A DNA stretch of 64,000 bases from BM506 sp031581485. GTDB lineage: Bacteria; Desulfobacterota; Desulfobulbia; Desulfobulbales; SURF-16. Location of the stretch: NCBI GenBank assembly GCA_031581485.1, contig JAVLBA010000001.1, positions 1 through 64,000 on the forward strand, given 5' to 3'. Numbering within the stretch: the stretch's first letter is position 1; each line of letters starts with the position of its first letter. The notes beneath the pieces were generated by a model. That model was not told where the DNA came from. It did not search any database and saw nothing but the letters and a program-made list of their open reading frames with translations. The position numbers were made by a program, and so were the translations under genes. Positions 26,480 through 35,690 of the stretch are shown here, piece after piece.

Positions 26480-26941
26480 TTACGGCCAGACCAGGGATTG
26501 ATGGACCCAGGCCCGGGTGCCATCCATATGGGTAACCTGGAGCCATTCGCCATCTGTGCGGCCCGGAGTGAAGACCACCCCGTAGAGGGCGGAGGCAGAT
26601 ATCTCGTAATTTTTGCCCGGCCCTACTCTGAGATTGGCCTTTTTCACCCTGATAATGACCTGGCGCTTTTTCTGGAGGAGGGGCCCGTAGATCCAGCCGG
26701 TATCGCCCTCGAAATCTTCGGTGTTGACCCAGTCTCCCTTGCGGGCAATGACCTTGAGGGGAAAATTCTTAAATACCTCCCAGTGGATCTCGGCAGATGT
26801 GGAAGGGGCTGAGCGGACATTGACCCCGTCCTTGATAACGGTGAGATACTCAGCCGCCTGAGTGGTCCCGGCCAGAGCAGAGATGGCCAGGGCAAGAAGG
26901 AGGGCAAGGGTAAGGGGCGATGATTTTTTGCAAAATTTCAT
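26480..26941 (-). CDS. Secreted bacterial SH3-domain protein
   Basis: The protein has 153 residues from the ATG at 26941, which has ACGGAG about 12 nt upstream; a start seven codons earlier is possible. A signal peptide covers residues 1-30 and ends near TTQAAEY. Two SH3b domains follow: DGVNVRSAPSTSAEIHWEV...DWVNTEDFEGDTGWIYG and ANLRVGPGKNYEI...GEWLQVTHMDGTRAWVH. Such periplasmic proteins usually bind peptidoglycan or a partner protein. No enzyme domain is present. Confidence 0.85.
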   Translation of the reverse strand: MKFCKKSSPLTLALLLALAISALAGTTQAAEYLTVIKDGVNVRSAPSTSAEIHWEVFKNFPLKVIARKGDWVNTEDFEGDTGWIYGPLLQKKRQVIIRVKKANLRVGPGKNYEISASALYGVVFTPGRTDGEWLQVTHMDGTRAWVHQSLVWP

Positions 26942-27086
26942 GATGGTGGACAGCTCCGTCATAAATGAGGATTCAGGGTGAACTTTCCGGGGGGATTGGC
27001 AGCGGCAATATTTTTTTAAAATAGCATTCCAAATCCCGCAAGTCAAGACGCCAGAGGCCTTCGTCTCAGGCAATGACGAAGAGGAA

Positions 27087-27116
27087 CCTCTTTAATGATA
27101 TGTAAAATTAAAGAGG
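27087..27116. repeat. Hairpin downstream of tlyA
   Basis: CCTCTTTAAT and ATTAAAGAGG form perfect 10-bp arms around a 10-nt loop. It lies about 80 nt past the tlyA stop on the minus strand; the following sequence TTCCTCTTCG is only weakly T-rich. It may end the tlyA transcript. AGAGGAAC words repeat nearby. Confidence 0.4.
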
Positions 27117-27192
27117 ACATTTTGCTGATTTTGTTCCTCTTTTTTTACTGGAAAAGGGGGAGATGGGGGCAAAGCACCCCTGTTGCCCGGGG

Positions 27193-27933
27193 TTACTCAT
27201 TCTTACTAATAATATGGATCAGAAACTCCTTATTGCCCTTGGGACCCAGGATGGGGGATTCTGTCACCCCTTCATGGCCAAGGCCAAGCCCGGCAATGAA
27301 TTCCTTGATCGATTCCACCACCTCGTCATGGAGGGCCGGATCGCTGACCACGCCACCCTTGCCCACCTTGCCCTTGCCCACTTCGAATTGGGGTTTGATG
27401 AGGGAGAGAATGCTCACCGGCTTGGGAGCAAAGAGGGGGATGAGGGCGGGAATGAGAAGTCGGATGGAGATAAAGGCCGCATCAATAACCGCCAGGTCAA
27501 GGGGCTGGGGAATAGCCTCCCGGTTCAGATAGCGGGCATTGGTTCTTTCCAGGACCACCACCCTGGGGTCTTGACGTAACTTCCAGTCGAGCTGGCCGTA
27601 GCCCACATCCACCGCATAAACCAGGGTGGCATTCTTTTGGAGGAGGCAGTCCGTGAAGCCGCCGGTGGAGGCGCCGATATCCGCGCAGATCAGACCGCTG
27701 GGATCAAGGTGGAAGAAATCAAGGCCCTTGGCCAGTTTCAGGCCGCCCCGACTGACAAAGGGGCAGGTTTTGCCCTTGATGGTGATTTCCAGGCCGTCAT
27801 CCACCTGGCTGCCGGCCTTGTCCATTATCTGGCCCGCCACCAGGACCTGGCCGCTGCCGATGATGGCCTGGGCCTTGTGCCTGGTTTCCGCCAGGCCGCG
27901 CGCCACCAGTAATTTGTCGAGACGTATCTTCAT
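27193..27933 (-). CDS. tlyA: TlyA family rRNA 2'-O-methyltransferase
   Basis: The protein has 246 residues. An S4 RNA-binding domain occupies the first 60 (RLDKLLVARGLAETRHKAQAII), followed by an FtsJ/RrmJ-type methyltransferase fold with SRGGLKLAKG, ADIGASTGGFTDCLLQ and VYAVDVGYGQL. TlyA methylates cytidines of 16S and 23S rRNA; its old name hemolysin A is misleading. It follows glmM by about 107 nt on the same strand. Confidence 0.93.
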   Translation of the reverse strand: MKIRLDKLLVARGLAETRHKAQAIIGSGQVLVAGQIMDKAGSQVDDGLEITIKGKTCPFVSRGGLKLAKGLDFFHLDPSGLICADIGASTGGFTDCLLQKNATLVYAVDVGYGQLDWKLRQDPRVVVLERTNARYLNREAIPQPLDLAVIDAAFISIRLLIPALIPLFAPKPVSILSLIKPQFEVGKGKVGKGGVVSDPALHDEVVESIKEFIAGLGLGHEGVTESPILGPKGNKEFLIHIISKNE

Positions 27934-28040
27934 GATGGTGGGGAAGCCTTGTTGAAGCTACGGCATCCATGGAAAAGAAAAAGAATTTCTTCCGGCCTGC
28001 CGTGGCGAAATATTTTAAAGAGAGGATCCCGCCTGTTGCC

Positions 28041-29393
28041 TCAGGCGATGTCCGCCTGGCGGATCAGTTCGCATAGTTCGTCGGCCATGGCCTCGATGAC
28101 CTCTTGATCCTTGCCCTCAAGCATGACCCGGACCACCGGTTCGGTTCCGGAATGGCGGACCAGAATCCGGCCCTCGCCGGCCAGTTTTTTCTCCATGTCG
28201 GCCATGGCCTGATTGAAGCCGGGTACCAGGTCGAGATTCATCCTCTGGGCTGTGCGGACATTTTTCAGGACCTGGGGGAAAGAGTCCATCACCGTGGCCA
28301 GCTCTGAGATCGGTTTATTCTGTTTGATCATGATGGCCAGAAGCTGCAGGGCAGCCAGGATGCCGTCACCTGTGGTGTTGTGGTCAAGGAAAATGAGGTG
28401 GCCCGATTGTTCGCCGCCAAAGGAGTAGTTGTTTCTGCGCATCTCCTCCACCACATAGCGGTCGCCCACTGCTGTTCGCACCATCTTGCCACCCATCCTG
28501 GCCATGGCAACCTCAAGACCCATATTGCTCATCACCGTGGTGACCAGGGTTTTTTTGTTGAGCTTCTTGGTGGCCAGAAGGTCCTTGGCACAGATGGCCA
28601 TGGTGTGGTCGCCATCAACAATTCTGCCCTTCTCGTCGCAGACAATGAGGCGGTCGCCGTCCCCATCCAGGGCAATACCGATATCCGCCCCTACTTCTCT
28701 GACTTTGGCCGCCATCACCTCAGGGTGGAGGGCACCGCACTCCTTGTTGATATTCTTGCCGTCCGGTTCAACGCCGATGGTGGTGACCTTGGCGCCCAGC
28801 TCTTCGAAGACATGGGGGGCCACGCCGTAGGTGGCGCCGTGGGCACAGTCCAGCACGATGTGGAAACTGTCCAGGCTGTACTGTTTGGGAAAGGTATTCT
28901 TCAGAAAGACGATATAGCGGCCCCGGGCATCATCAATACGGAAGGCCTTGCCTACATCTTCAGCCACCGGCCGCAGGGCCTCCATCTTCTGCGAAAAGAT
29001 GAGCTCCTCGATATCCGCTTCTTTTTGGTCAGGCAGTTTAAAGCCGTCCCTGGAGAAGATTTTGATGCCGTTGTCCTGAAAGGGGTTGTGGGAGGCGGAA
29101 ATGACCACCCCGGCATCAGCCCGCATGCTGGTGGTGATAAAGGCTATGCCCGGGGTGGGCATGGGGCCCAGCAGCATGACATCCACACCCATGGAGCAGA
29201 TACCGGCGGCCAGGGCGTTTTCCAGCATATAACCGGAGATGCGGGTGTCTTTGCCGATGACGATGCGATGGGTCTTGCGCATGTCCCTGACCTGAAAGGC
29301 AATGCCCCGGCCGATCTGCATGGCGATCTCTGTGGTCATGGGGTGGATATTGGCTACCCCTCTGATACCGTCTGTACCGAATAATTTACGCAT
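28041..29393 (-). CDS. glmM: Phosphoglucosamine mutase
   Basis: The enzyme interconverts glucosamine-6-phosphate and glucosamine-1-phosphate on the way to UDP-GlcNAc. The protein has 450 residues. MRKLFGTDGIRGVAN is the family N-terminus, VVISASHNPFQDNG carries the phosphoserine, DGDGDR binds the metal, and RHSGTEPVVRVM binds the phosphate. The order cdaA-cdaR-glmM is kept across many bacteria; CdaA activity is known to be influenced by GlmM in Firmicutes. Confidence 0.96.
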   Translation of the reverse strand: MRKLFGTDGIRGVANIHPMTTEIAMQIGRGIAFQVRDMRKTHRIVIGKDTRISGYMLENALAAGICSMGVDVMLLGPMPTPGIAFITTSMRADAGVVISASHNPFQDNGIKIFSRDGFKLPDQKEADIEELIFSQKMEALRPVAEDVGKAFRIDDARGRYIVFLKNTFPKQYSLDSFHIVLDCAHGATYGVAPHVFEELGAKVTTIGVEPDGKNINKECGALHPEVMAAKVREVGADIGIALDGDGDRLIVCDEKGRIVDGDHTMAICAKDLLATKKLNKKTLVTTVMSNMGLEVAMARMGGKMVRTAVGDRYVVEEMRRNNYSFGGEQSGHLIFLDHNTTGDGILAALQLLAIMIKQNKPISELATVMDSFPQVLKNVRTAQRMNLDLVPGFNQAMADMEKKLAGEGRILVRHSGTEPVVRVMLEGKDQEVIEAMADELCELIRQADIA

Positions 29394-29439
29394 GAAAAAA
29401 ACCTGTGACAGGGTTGTGGGAAAGGAAAAAGAGAGACCT

Positions 29440-30405
29440 CTACTGGCCGGCAGGGGGGACTGTCACCGACACCTCGCTGGGTTCCACCTCAAGGATCTTG
29501 ATCCCCTCCGCCGTCTTGACTCTCACCTTGACGGTATGGGTACCGGCCTCCAGGTCAGCAATGCTTATCAGGGCGGTGAAGAGCGCTTGGTAATCATCGC
29601 TCTTCTGTGCCACGGAAGAGGGAATGGCAGAGTGGACCGTCACGGTGGGGGGTGAAATCTGCAGCAAGGGCACCCTATCCCCTTCGGCCACTATCACCGG
29701 GATATTTTTTACCACCCGCAGGACCTGCTTTTCCTCGATGAGGATACTGGCCGTGACCACGGGGTGGCCGATGAGTTCGGAAATCTCCGGGGCCAGGTCA
29801 AGGGAGGTGTGGGTGATGGTGGGGCCTTTTAAGCCACTGATGTCAATGGGCAGGGTGTTGATCATGCTCTCGCTGCCGATGATGCTCTTGGGGGCCGTGA
29901 TGGTGATTTCCCCCGGTTCCAGGAGGACGGCAACCAGGGAGTAGCCTTCTGGGACCTGGCCGGTGGTAACGGCATGGATGGGCAATCTCTTTTCAATAAG
30001 CTTGTCGAGCTGCAGGATAAACTCAGATGGTTTTGCCCTCAGCACCCTGACGCCCCAGGGCACCGGAATCGAGCTGGGGTCGTTTTTGACCACCACCGGC
30101 CCGGGAGTGGCATTGGAAAGGTCCACGGTGCGGGAAACCTCGCCGGCCAGGTTGCGGATAAGGCCGCGGGAGCCGCTCACCGTAATCTCAAGCTCCCTTT
30201 TATACTCATTGGTTATAATCAGGTCTTGGGGCAGGTTGATGACCTCCACCGGCACCCTTACCGTCATGTCGACATTGTCCTCGCCGGCGACGAAATACCA
30301 CATGAAGACGGCGAAAAAAAGACTGAGAAGTTTGAGAACCCAGTTCTTCGGCCATTTCCAGGAGCCAAAGAGCCGGTTCAGGCTCTGTTTAACCAGTTTT
30401 TCCAT
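29440..30405 (-). CDS. cdaR: YbbR-domain protein (CdaR)
   Basis: The protein has 321 residues. An N-terminal membrane segment (LKLLSLFFAVFMWYFVAG) is followed by three to four YbbR repeats outside the membrane, each with a pattern like VPVEVINLPQDLIITNEYKRELEITVSGS. In Firmicutes CdaR modulates the diadenylate cyclase CdaA. The gene overlaps the end of cdaA by 28 nt, supporting joint translation. Confidence 0.88.
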   Translation of the reverse strand: MEKLVKQSLNRLFGSWKWPKNWVLKLLSLFFAVFMWYFVAGEDNVDMTVRVPVEVINLPQDLIITNEYKRELEITVSGSRGLIRNLAGEVSRTVDLSNATPGPVVVKNDPSSIPVPWGVRVLRAKPSEFILQLDKLIEKRLPIHAVTTGQVPEGYSLVAVLLEPGEITITAPKSIIGSESMINTLPIDISGLKGPTITHTSLDLAPEISELIGHPVVTASILIEEKQVLRVVKNIPVIVAEGDRVPLLQISPPTVTVHSAIPSSVAQKSDDYQALFTALISIADLEAGTHTVKVRVKTAEGIKILEVEPSEVSVTVPPAGQ

Positions 30406-31187
30406 ATATTCCTCTGGAATTCCTTGGGGACAAAAATTGCTTCCAGGCGGTTGCGCAGGGAGGTGATGTCAAGGTCACTGGTAATGCCGCCATGCATGAC
30501 CAGGGAGATGGCTCCGGTTTCCTCGGAGACAACAATGACCACGGCGTCTGTTTCCTCGGAAAGACCAATGGCGGCCCGGTGGCGGGTGCCCAGGGAGCGG
30601 CTGATGTAGGGGTTCTTGGTGAGCGGCAGCACGCAGCGGGCATTTAATATCCGGCCCTTGCGGACCATGACCCCGCCGTCATGGAGGGGCGAGGCGGGCA
30701 GAAAGAGGCTGATAAGGAGCTCTTTGCTCAGCTTGGCATCCAGGATGACTGCTGATTCCATATAGTCGCGGAGGCCGGTTTCCCGTTCAATCACCATGAG
30801 GGCGCCGATTCGGCGCTTGGATAAATAGTCGCTGGCGCCAATGACCTCGTCCAGGGACTGGCTTTCATCTTCGCCCGGAGTGGTGGAAAAAGGGGTCTGG
30901 CCCATCTGGGTGAGGGCACGACGGATGTCACGTTGAAAGATGATGATGATGATCAGTAGGATGGAGCTCAAGAAACGACCCAGCAGCCAGTAGAGGGTGA
31001 GGAGCTGGAGTTCGCGGGCCACAAAATAGGCAATGACCAGCACAAAGATCCCGGCCACCATCTGCACGGCCCGAGTGCCCCTGATCAGCAGGATGACCCG
31101 ATAGATGATAAAGGAGACAATAAAGATGTCTGCCAGGTCAAAAAGAATTCGATATGATTGGAAAAAATGGTAGAGGCTTTCTGTCAT
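30378..31187 (-). CDS. cdaA: Diadenylate cyclase CdaA
   Basis: The enzyme makes cyclic di-AMP from two ATP at the membrane. The protein has 269 residues. Three membrane helices lie in the first 90 residues, then the DisA_N domain with DGGVMVRKGRI and GTRHRAAIGLSEETD. The first motif reads DGG where DGA is usual, a conservative change. Its presence with cdaR and glmM gives a full c-di-AMP synthesis module in what looks like a Gram-negative genome. Confidence 0.92.
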   Translation of the reverse strand: MTESLYHFFQSYRILFDLADIFIVSFIIYRVILLIRGTRAVQMVAGIFVLVIAYFVARELQLLTLYWLLGRFLSSILLIIIIIFQRDIRRALTQMGQTPFSTTPGEDESQSLDEVIGASDYLSKRRIGALMVIERETGLRDYMESAVILDAKLSKELLISLFLPASPLHDGGVMVRKGRILNARCVLPLTKNPYISRSLGTRHRAAIGLSEETDAVVIVVSEETGAISLVMHGGITSDLDITSLRNRLEAIFVPKEFQRNIWKNWLNRA

Positions 31188-31485
31188 TTAGGAAAAAGAA
31201 GTCAGGGGTTATGTCTCGCGGCTCAAGAAGAGCATGTTTTTTTTATACTATAAAAGATATGGCAACTTTGCGAGATTAAAGAAGTTTATCCATAAAGAAA
31301 AAGGGAGAAAGTTTTCCAGCGGCCAGCCGCTCTGCCGGAGCTCGCTCAGCCCAGGGGCGTCATGGCCGCTCTCTGGTTTTCTTTTTCTGGGAGGCCGCGC
31401 AAAAGGTTTTGTGGTTGTTTTTACGTAAAAACAGTATGTTAACAGATATTTTTTGCGGCGGGATTTTTTTGGCCTGCCGACAATC

Positions 31486-31514
31486 TTGACACCCTGATAA
31501 AATTTATTTATATG
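31486..31514 (+). promoter_or_regulatory. Promoter upstream of rpsT
   Basis: A perfect TTGACA (31486-31491) is followed after 17 nt by TATATG (31509-31514), four of six matches to the -10 consensus. Transcription would start near 31521 and give a leader of about 190 nt before the rpsT start. Confidence 0.5.
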
Positions 31515-31630
31515 TACGTGTTTGGTGCGTCCCCACTGACGACTATTCCTGTTTTTAGGGGGCTGCCGGGTAGGGATACATATTAAAAATAACGACTCTG
31601 TAAAAAAGCCAGGCTCTTGTCCGGAGGCAT

Positions 31631-31672
31631 CGCCCATCCCCATTAAACTCGAAAGAGGGGAGGCGTTTTTTT
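31631..31672 (+). terminator. Terminator-like hairpin in the rpsT leader
   Basis: CGCCCATCCCC pairs imperfectly with GGGGAGGCG and is followed at once by seven T. It stands between the promoter at 31486 and the rpsT start 42 nt further on. It may be an attenuator in the S20 leader or the end of a separate small RNA. Confidence 0.5.
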
Positions 31673-31713
31673 GCAGGGTTCTTCAACAGACGTTTTGACA
31701 ACGAGGAAAAATA

Positions 31714-31989
31714 GTGGCTAATCACAAATCAGCAATCAAGAGAACCAAGCAGAATGCAGTTCGCCGGGCCCGCAACCGTGCCATCCGTACCAAGATGAAG
31801 ACCTTTATCAAGCGCATTGATACCGCCATTGCCGAAAATTCAGTGGACAATGCCCAGGTGGCCTTGAAAGAGGCGGTTCCGGTTATCATGAAGGCGGCCT
31901 CCAAGGGGACCTTGAAGAAAGAAAATGCCTCGCGCAAGGTATCTCGTCTCACCAAACGGGTTAATACCTTTATCGCCAGCGCAGCCTAA
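31714..31989 (+). CDS. rpsT: 30S ribosomal protein S20
   Basis: The protein has 91 residues and is highly basic: it begins M-ANHKSAIKRTKQNAVRRARNR and ends with RVNTFIASAA, as S20 does. The start is GTG, with GAGG 7-8 nt upstream. S20 binds 16S rRNA early in small-subunit assembly and is known to control its own synthesis in E. coli. It is monocistronic. Confidence 0.96.
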   Translation: MANHKSAIKRTKQNAVRRARNRAIRTKMKTFIKRIDTAIAENSVDNAQVALKEAVPVIMKAASKGTLKKENASRKVSRLTKRVNTFIASAA

Positions 31990-32401
31990 TTTTTTAGTCT
32001 CAGTAGGAATTGCAGAGACGGGGTTTGAGCGGCGCCTGTCGCCGCGGCATGGCAATCATGGAATATCAGGGCAAGACAAGTGGTGACCGCATAGCGACAA
32101 GGTCGGTGATCTTTTTGCCCTTAGTGTCCCGGAGAGCCATTTCCCTGGGACTCAGGAATGCCGCCTCTCTTCTGTAAAAAAAAAGCCACGGAACCGTCAT
32201 AGCGGCTCCGTGGCTTTTTTTTGTGACGCTTCTTCTCCCGGTTCTGACTCTGTTGGCCCGGCAAAAGTCAAAAAAGATGCTGACGTGCAGCGGTTGCCGG
32301 GGTGATGTGCCATCGACATGTTTGCGGGCCCGCCTTGGCGAAACTGCAAAGATGTGAGCCGGTCTCGGCCAGGCCTTATGTGTCAAGAGGATACCAAAAG
32401 A
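31990..32401. other. Intergenic region between rpsT and trpE
   Basis: About 410 nt. It contains one strong bidirectional terminator (32176-32222) and, after it, about 180 nt that should hold the trp operon promoter. No run of Trp codons, leader peptide or TRAP-type repeat was seen, so trp attenuation by a leader peptide has no visible support. Confidence 0.6.
32176..32222. terminator. Strong bidirectional terminator after rpsT
   Basis: A run of nine A, the stem AGCCACGGA / TCCGTGGCT with an inner CCG/CGG extension around a TCATAG loop, and a run of eight T. It can end transcripts from both sides; here it most likely ends rpsT. Confidence 0.9.
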
Positions 32402-33886
32402 ATGTATAAGCCAGGATTGGAAGATTTCAGGCAATTGGCCTTGGAGGCGGGACTCATCCCGGTCTGCCGGGAAATTGTCGCTGATCTTGATACGCCGCTG
32501 ACGGTCTTTGCCAAGCTGGCCGGCAACGAGTCCCACGCCTTTTTGCTGGAGAGTCTGGAAGGGGGGGAAACCTGGGGCCGCTATTCCTTTGTGGGCTATG
32601 ACCCCCTGCTGACCTTTGAGAGCCGGGGCAGCCAGATCAAAGTGCGCCAGGGTGACGATCTCACTGCCTTGAGCGGCGACCCCCTGGCTGAGCTCAAAAA
32701 GCTGCTGGCATCTTTTAAGGCCTGTACGGACAGTGATTTTCTGCCCCGCTTTTTTGGGGGGGCTGTGGGCTATCTCGGCTATGAAATGGTGCGCTTCATG
32801 GAGCGTCTGCCTGAGAAAAATCCGCCCCTGGCCGATCTGCCGGAAAGCTCCTTCATGGTGCCCAGGTTTATCCTCATCTTTGACAATCTCAAGCAGACCT
32901 TGAGCGTGGTCAACTGTGTCAGGGTGGCGGAGAATGCCGATCTTGACCGCGTCTATCAGCAGGCCCTTGCTGATATTGATACCGTGATCGCCGACCTCAA
33001 ATCCTCTCCTCTGCCCCATGACGTGGTGGAGGGGGATGGTCCCTTTGCCTCCCATGAGTTCACTGCCAATATGGAGCCGGAGGCCTTCCGGGAGATGGTG
33101 GCCAAGGCCAAGGAATATATCATGGCCGGGGACATCATCCAGGTCGTGCTTTCCCAGCGTTTCCATACCAGGACAACTATCCCGCCCTTTCTCCTCTACC
33201 GGGCCTTGCGCCATGTTAATCCCAGTCCCTATCTTTTTTATGTCAGGATGGGGGATGTTATCCAGATCGGCTCTTCCCCGGAAATCCTGGTCCGCCTTGA
33301 GGAGAAGAAGGTTGAGGTGCGACCCATTGCCGGCACCAGACCGCGGGGCAAGAACCCCCAGGAGGATCTGGCCCTGGAACAGGAGCTGCTGGCTGACCCC
33401 AAGGAGTGTGCCGAGCATCTCATGCTGGTGGATCTGGGGCGTAATGATCTGGGCCGGGTGGCCAGGTACGGGACGGTTGAAACCTATGAATTGATGGTTG
33501 TTGAGCGCTACAGCCATGTCATGCATATCGTCTCCGGTGTCCGGGGTGAGCTCGCTGAGGGGTATGATCAGTTTGATGTGGTGCGGGCCTGTTTCCCGGC
33601 CGGCACGGTGAGCGGCGCCCCCAAGGTGCGGGCCATGGAGATTATTGAGGAGCTGGAACCTGAGCGGCGCGGCCCCTACGCCGGGGCAGTGGGTTATTTT
33701 GGTTTTTCCGGCAATATGGATTTCAGTATCACCATCCGCACCTTTATCATGCATGGCAAGGATCTGTGGGTCCAGGCCGGTGCCGGTGTGGTGGCGGACT
33801 CTGATCCGGAGATGGAATATCAGGAAACCTTGAATAAATTACGGGGAGTGCGCCGGGCCGTGGAGTTGGCTGAAAAGGGCATATGA
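32402..33886 (+). CDS. trpE: Anthranilate synthase component I
   Basis: TrpE converts chorismate and ammonia to anthranilate, the first step to tryptophan. The protein has 494 residues from the ATG at 32402. The chorismate-binding half shows FYVRMGDVIQIGSSPEILVR, PIAGTRPRGKNP, LMLVDLGRNDLGRV, and CFPAGTVSGAPKVRAMEIIEELEP. The N-terminal half should hold the tryptophan feedback site (LLESLEGGETWGRYSFVG). The frame is open further up; AGAGGA before 32402 supports this start. It leads the cluster trpEGDCF. Confidence 0.95.
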   Translation: MYKPGLEDFRQLALEAGLIPVCREIVADLDTPLTVFAKLAGNESHAFLLESLEGGETWGRYSFVGYDPLLTFESRGSQIKVRQGDDLTALSGDPLAELKKLLASFKACTDSDFLPRFFGGAVGYLGYEMVRFMERLPEKNPPLADLPESSFMVPRFILIFDNLKQTLSVVNCVRVAENADLDRVYQQALADIDTVIADLKSSPLPHDVVEGDGPFASHEFTANMEPEAFREMVAKAKEYIMAGDIIQVVLSQRFHTRTTIPPFLLYRALRHVNPSPYLFYVRMGDVIQIGSSPEILVRLEEKKVEVRPIAGTRPRGKNPQEDLALEQELLADPKECAEHLMLVDLGRNDLGRVARYGTVETYELMVVERYSHVMHIVSGVRGELAEGYDQFDVVRACFPAGTVSGAPKVRAMEIIEELEPERRGPYAGAVGYFGFSGNMDFSITIRTFIMHGKDLWVQAGAGVVADSDPEMEYQETLNKLRGVRRAVELAEKGI

Positions 33887-33993
33887 CCTTTGGTAGAGCC
33901 CGAGGCGGCCCGGAAGCCATAGGCTGCCGCGGAATCTTCCCCTCTCTTTTTGAGGCCGCCCTTTTTCTTGGTTAAGCAGGAGCAAAGACAAGC

Positions 33994-34578
33994 ATGATTG
34001 TCATCATCGATAACTACGATTCATTTACTTATAATATTGTCCAGACCATCGGTTCCTTTGGCGAGGAGATCAAGGTCTTTCGCAATGACCAGGTGGATAT
34101 CCCCTTTATTGAGGGGCTGCGGCCGGACCGGTTGCTTATTTCGCCGGGCCCCTGTTCCCCGGGGCAGGCCGGCATTTCGGTGGAGGCCATCCGTTATTTT
34201 GCCGGCAAGATCCCCCTGCTTGGGGTCTGTCTGGGCCATCAGGCCATTGGTGAGGCCTTTGGCGGCAAGGTTGTTCGGGCCGGGCGGGTCATGCACGGCA
34301 AGACCAGTCCGGTGAGCCATGACGGCAAGGGGGTCTTCACCTCGCTGCCGTCGCCCTTTGCCGCCATGCGCTATCATTCCCTGGTGGTGGCCGAGGATGA
34401 CCTGCCTGATTGTCTGGAGATCACGGCCCGCACCGACCAGGGCGAGCTCATGGGCCTGCGGCACAGGGAATTGCTGGTGGAAGGGGTGCAGTTTCATCCC
34501 GAATCGATCATGACCCCGGACGGCGTCCTGTTGCTGAAGAATTTTGTCAGTGCCCACTATCCGCAGATGGTTCGGTAA
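33994..34578 (+). CDS. trpG: Anthranilate synthase component II (glutamine amidotransferase)
   Basis: TrpG releases ammonia from glutamine for TrpE. The protein has 194 residues, with the class I triad visible: nucleophile in GVCLGHQAIGEAFGG, and His and Glu in VQFHPESIMT. MIVIIDNYDSFTYNIVQ is the typical start. It is not fused to trpD, unlike in enterics. Confidence 0.96.
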   Translation: MIVIIDNYDSFTYNIVQTIGSFGEEIKVFRNDQVDIPFIEGLRPDRLLISPGPCSPGQAGISVEAIRYFAGKIPLLGVCLGHQAIGEAFGGKVVRAGRVMHGKTSPVSHDGKGVFTSLPSPFAAMRYHSLVVAEDDLPDCLEITARTDQGELMGLRHRELLVEGVQFHPESIMTPDGVLLLKNFVSAHYPQMVR

Positions 34579-34649
34579 CAAACAAAATAAGAAGGTTCCT
34601 TTTGGTAGGCCGGAGAGGAACGGACCAAGAAAGCGCACGAGGTGAAGAG

Positions 34650-35690
34650 ATGATAAAGGAAGCCATTGGCAAGATTGTCAGCGGGACGGATCTGTCTGAG
34701 GCGGAGATGGTGGCGGTGATGGATGAGATCATGAGCGGCAATGCCACTGATGCGCAGATCGGCGCCTTTATCACCGGTCTGCGCCTCAAGGGTGAGACCG
34801 TTGACGAGATTACCGGTGCCGCCCGGGTCATGCGGGAAAAGGCCACATTTGTGGATGCCGGCGACAAAGACCAGGTGCTGGTGGATATCGTCGGCACCGG
34901 TGGTGATTGCTCAGGCACCTTTAATGTCTCCACCACTGCTTCTTTTGTGGTGGCTGGGGCCGGGGTGGCGGTGGCCAAGCATGGTAACCGCTCCGTCTCC
35001 AGTCATTGCGGCAGCGCCGATGTTCTGGAGGCCCTGGGCGTTGATCTGGCCATGGGCGCGGCCGACATCGGCCAGGCCGTGCGCCAGGTGGGCATCGGCT
35101 TCATGTTCGCCCCTGTGCTCCATGGCGCCATGAAATACGCCATTGGTCCCCGCCGGGAGATCGGCATCCGCACCATCTTCAACATCCTGGGTCCCCTCAC
35201 CAACCCGGCCAGGGCCAATGTCTATCTGCTGGGCGTCTTCACCCCGGATCTGGTGGAGACCATGGCCCATGTCCTGGGGCGTTTCGGTGTCAAACGGGCC
35301 CTGGTGGTGTGCGGCGAAGGCAATATCGACGAGATCACCATCAGCGGTTCCACCCTGGTGGCGGATTATCAGGACGGCAAGGTCTCCACCTATACCATCA
35401 GCCCGGAAGATGTCGGGCTGACCAGGGCCGCGCTCCAGGATATCAAGGGAGGCGCCACTGCTGCCCTTTCCGCCATCCAGCTCCGGGAGATCCTGGAGGG
35501 CAAGCCCGGGCCCTGTCTTGACACGGTGCTGCTTAATGCCGGTGCGGCCCTCATGGCAGCCGGCCGGGCCGCTGACCTGAAGGGCGGGGTGGAACTGGCC
35601 CGCCAGAGTGTGGTCTCCGGGGCCGCCCTTGCCAAGATGCACAGTCTGGTGGCGTTCTCCGCCAGGGGAGCGGTAGAGCATGATTCTTGA
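34650..35690 (+). CDS. trpD: Anthranilate phosphoribosyltransferase
   Basis: TrpD joins anthranilate to PRPP. The protein has 346 residues from the ATG at 34650; the frame is open upstream, but this start gives the normal family N-terminus. VGTGGD is the PRPP loop, KHGNRSVSSHCGSADVLEALG the anthranilate site, and FAPVLHGAMK and RTIFNILGPLTNPA follow. It overlaps trpC by 11 nt. Confidence 0.96.
   Translation: MIKEAIGKIVSGTDLSEAEMVAVMDEIMSGNATDAQIGAFITGLRLKGETVDEITGAARVMREKATFVDAGDKDQVLVDIVGTGGDCSGTFNVSTTASFVVAGAGVAVAKHGNRSVSSHCGSADVLEALGVDLAMGAADIGQAVRQVGIGFMFAPVLHGAMKYAIGPRREIGIRTIFNILGPLTNPARANVYLLGVFTPDLVETMAHVLGRFGVKRALVVCGEGNIDEITISGSTLVADYQDGKVSTYTISPEDVGLTRAALQDIKGGATAALSAIQLREILEGKPGPCLDTVLLNAGAALMAAGRAADLKGGVELARQSVVSGAALAKMHSLVAFSARGAVEHDS

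Larger units (their letters stand above)
31188..31713 (+). other. Intergenic region with the rpsT leader
   Basis: About 525 nt lie between divergent cdaA and rpsT. The first half is AT-rich and presumably holds the cdaA promoter. The second half holds a consensus promoter (31486-31514) and a terminator-like hairpin (31631-31672), given separately, so a leader or small RNA of about 150 nt can be predicted at about 31520-31672. Two short frames here have no family resemblance and were not called. Confidence 0.5.

Noticed and set aside
32066..33754. 562-codon minus-strand open frame
   Set aside because: It is antisense to trpE and runs through a strong terminator.
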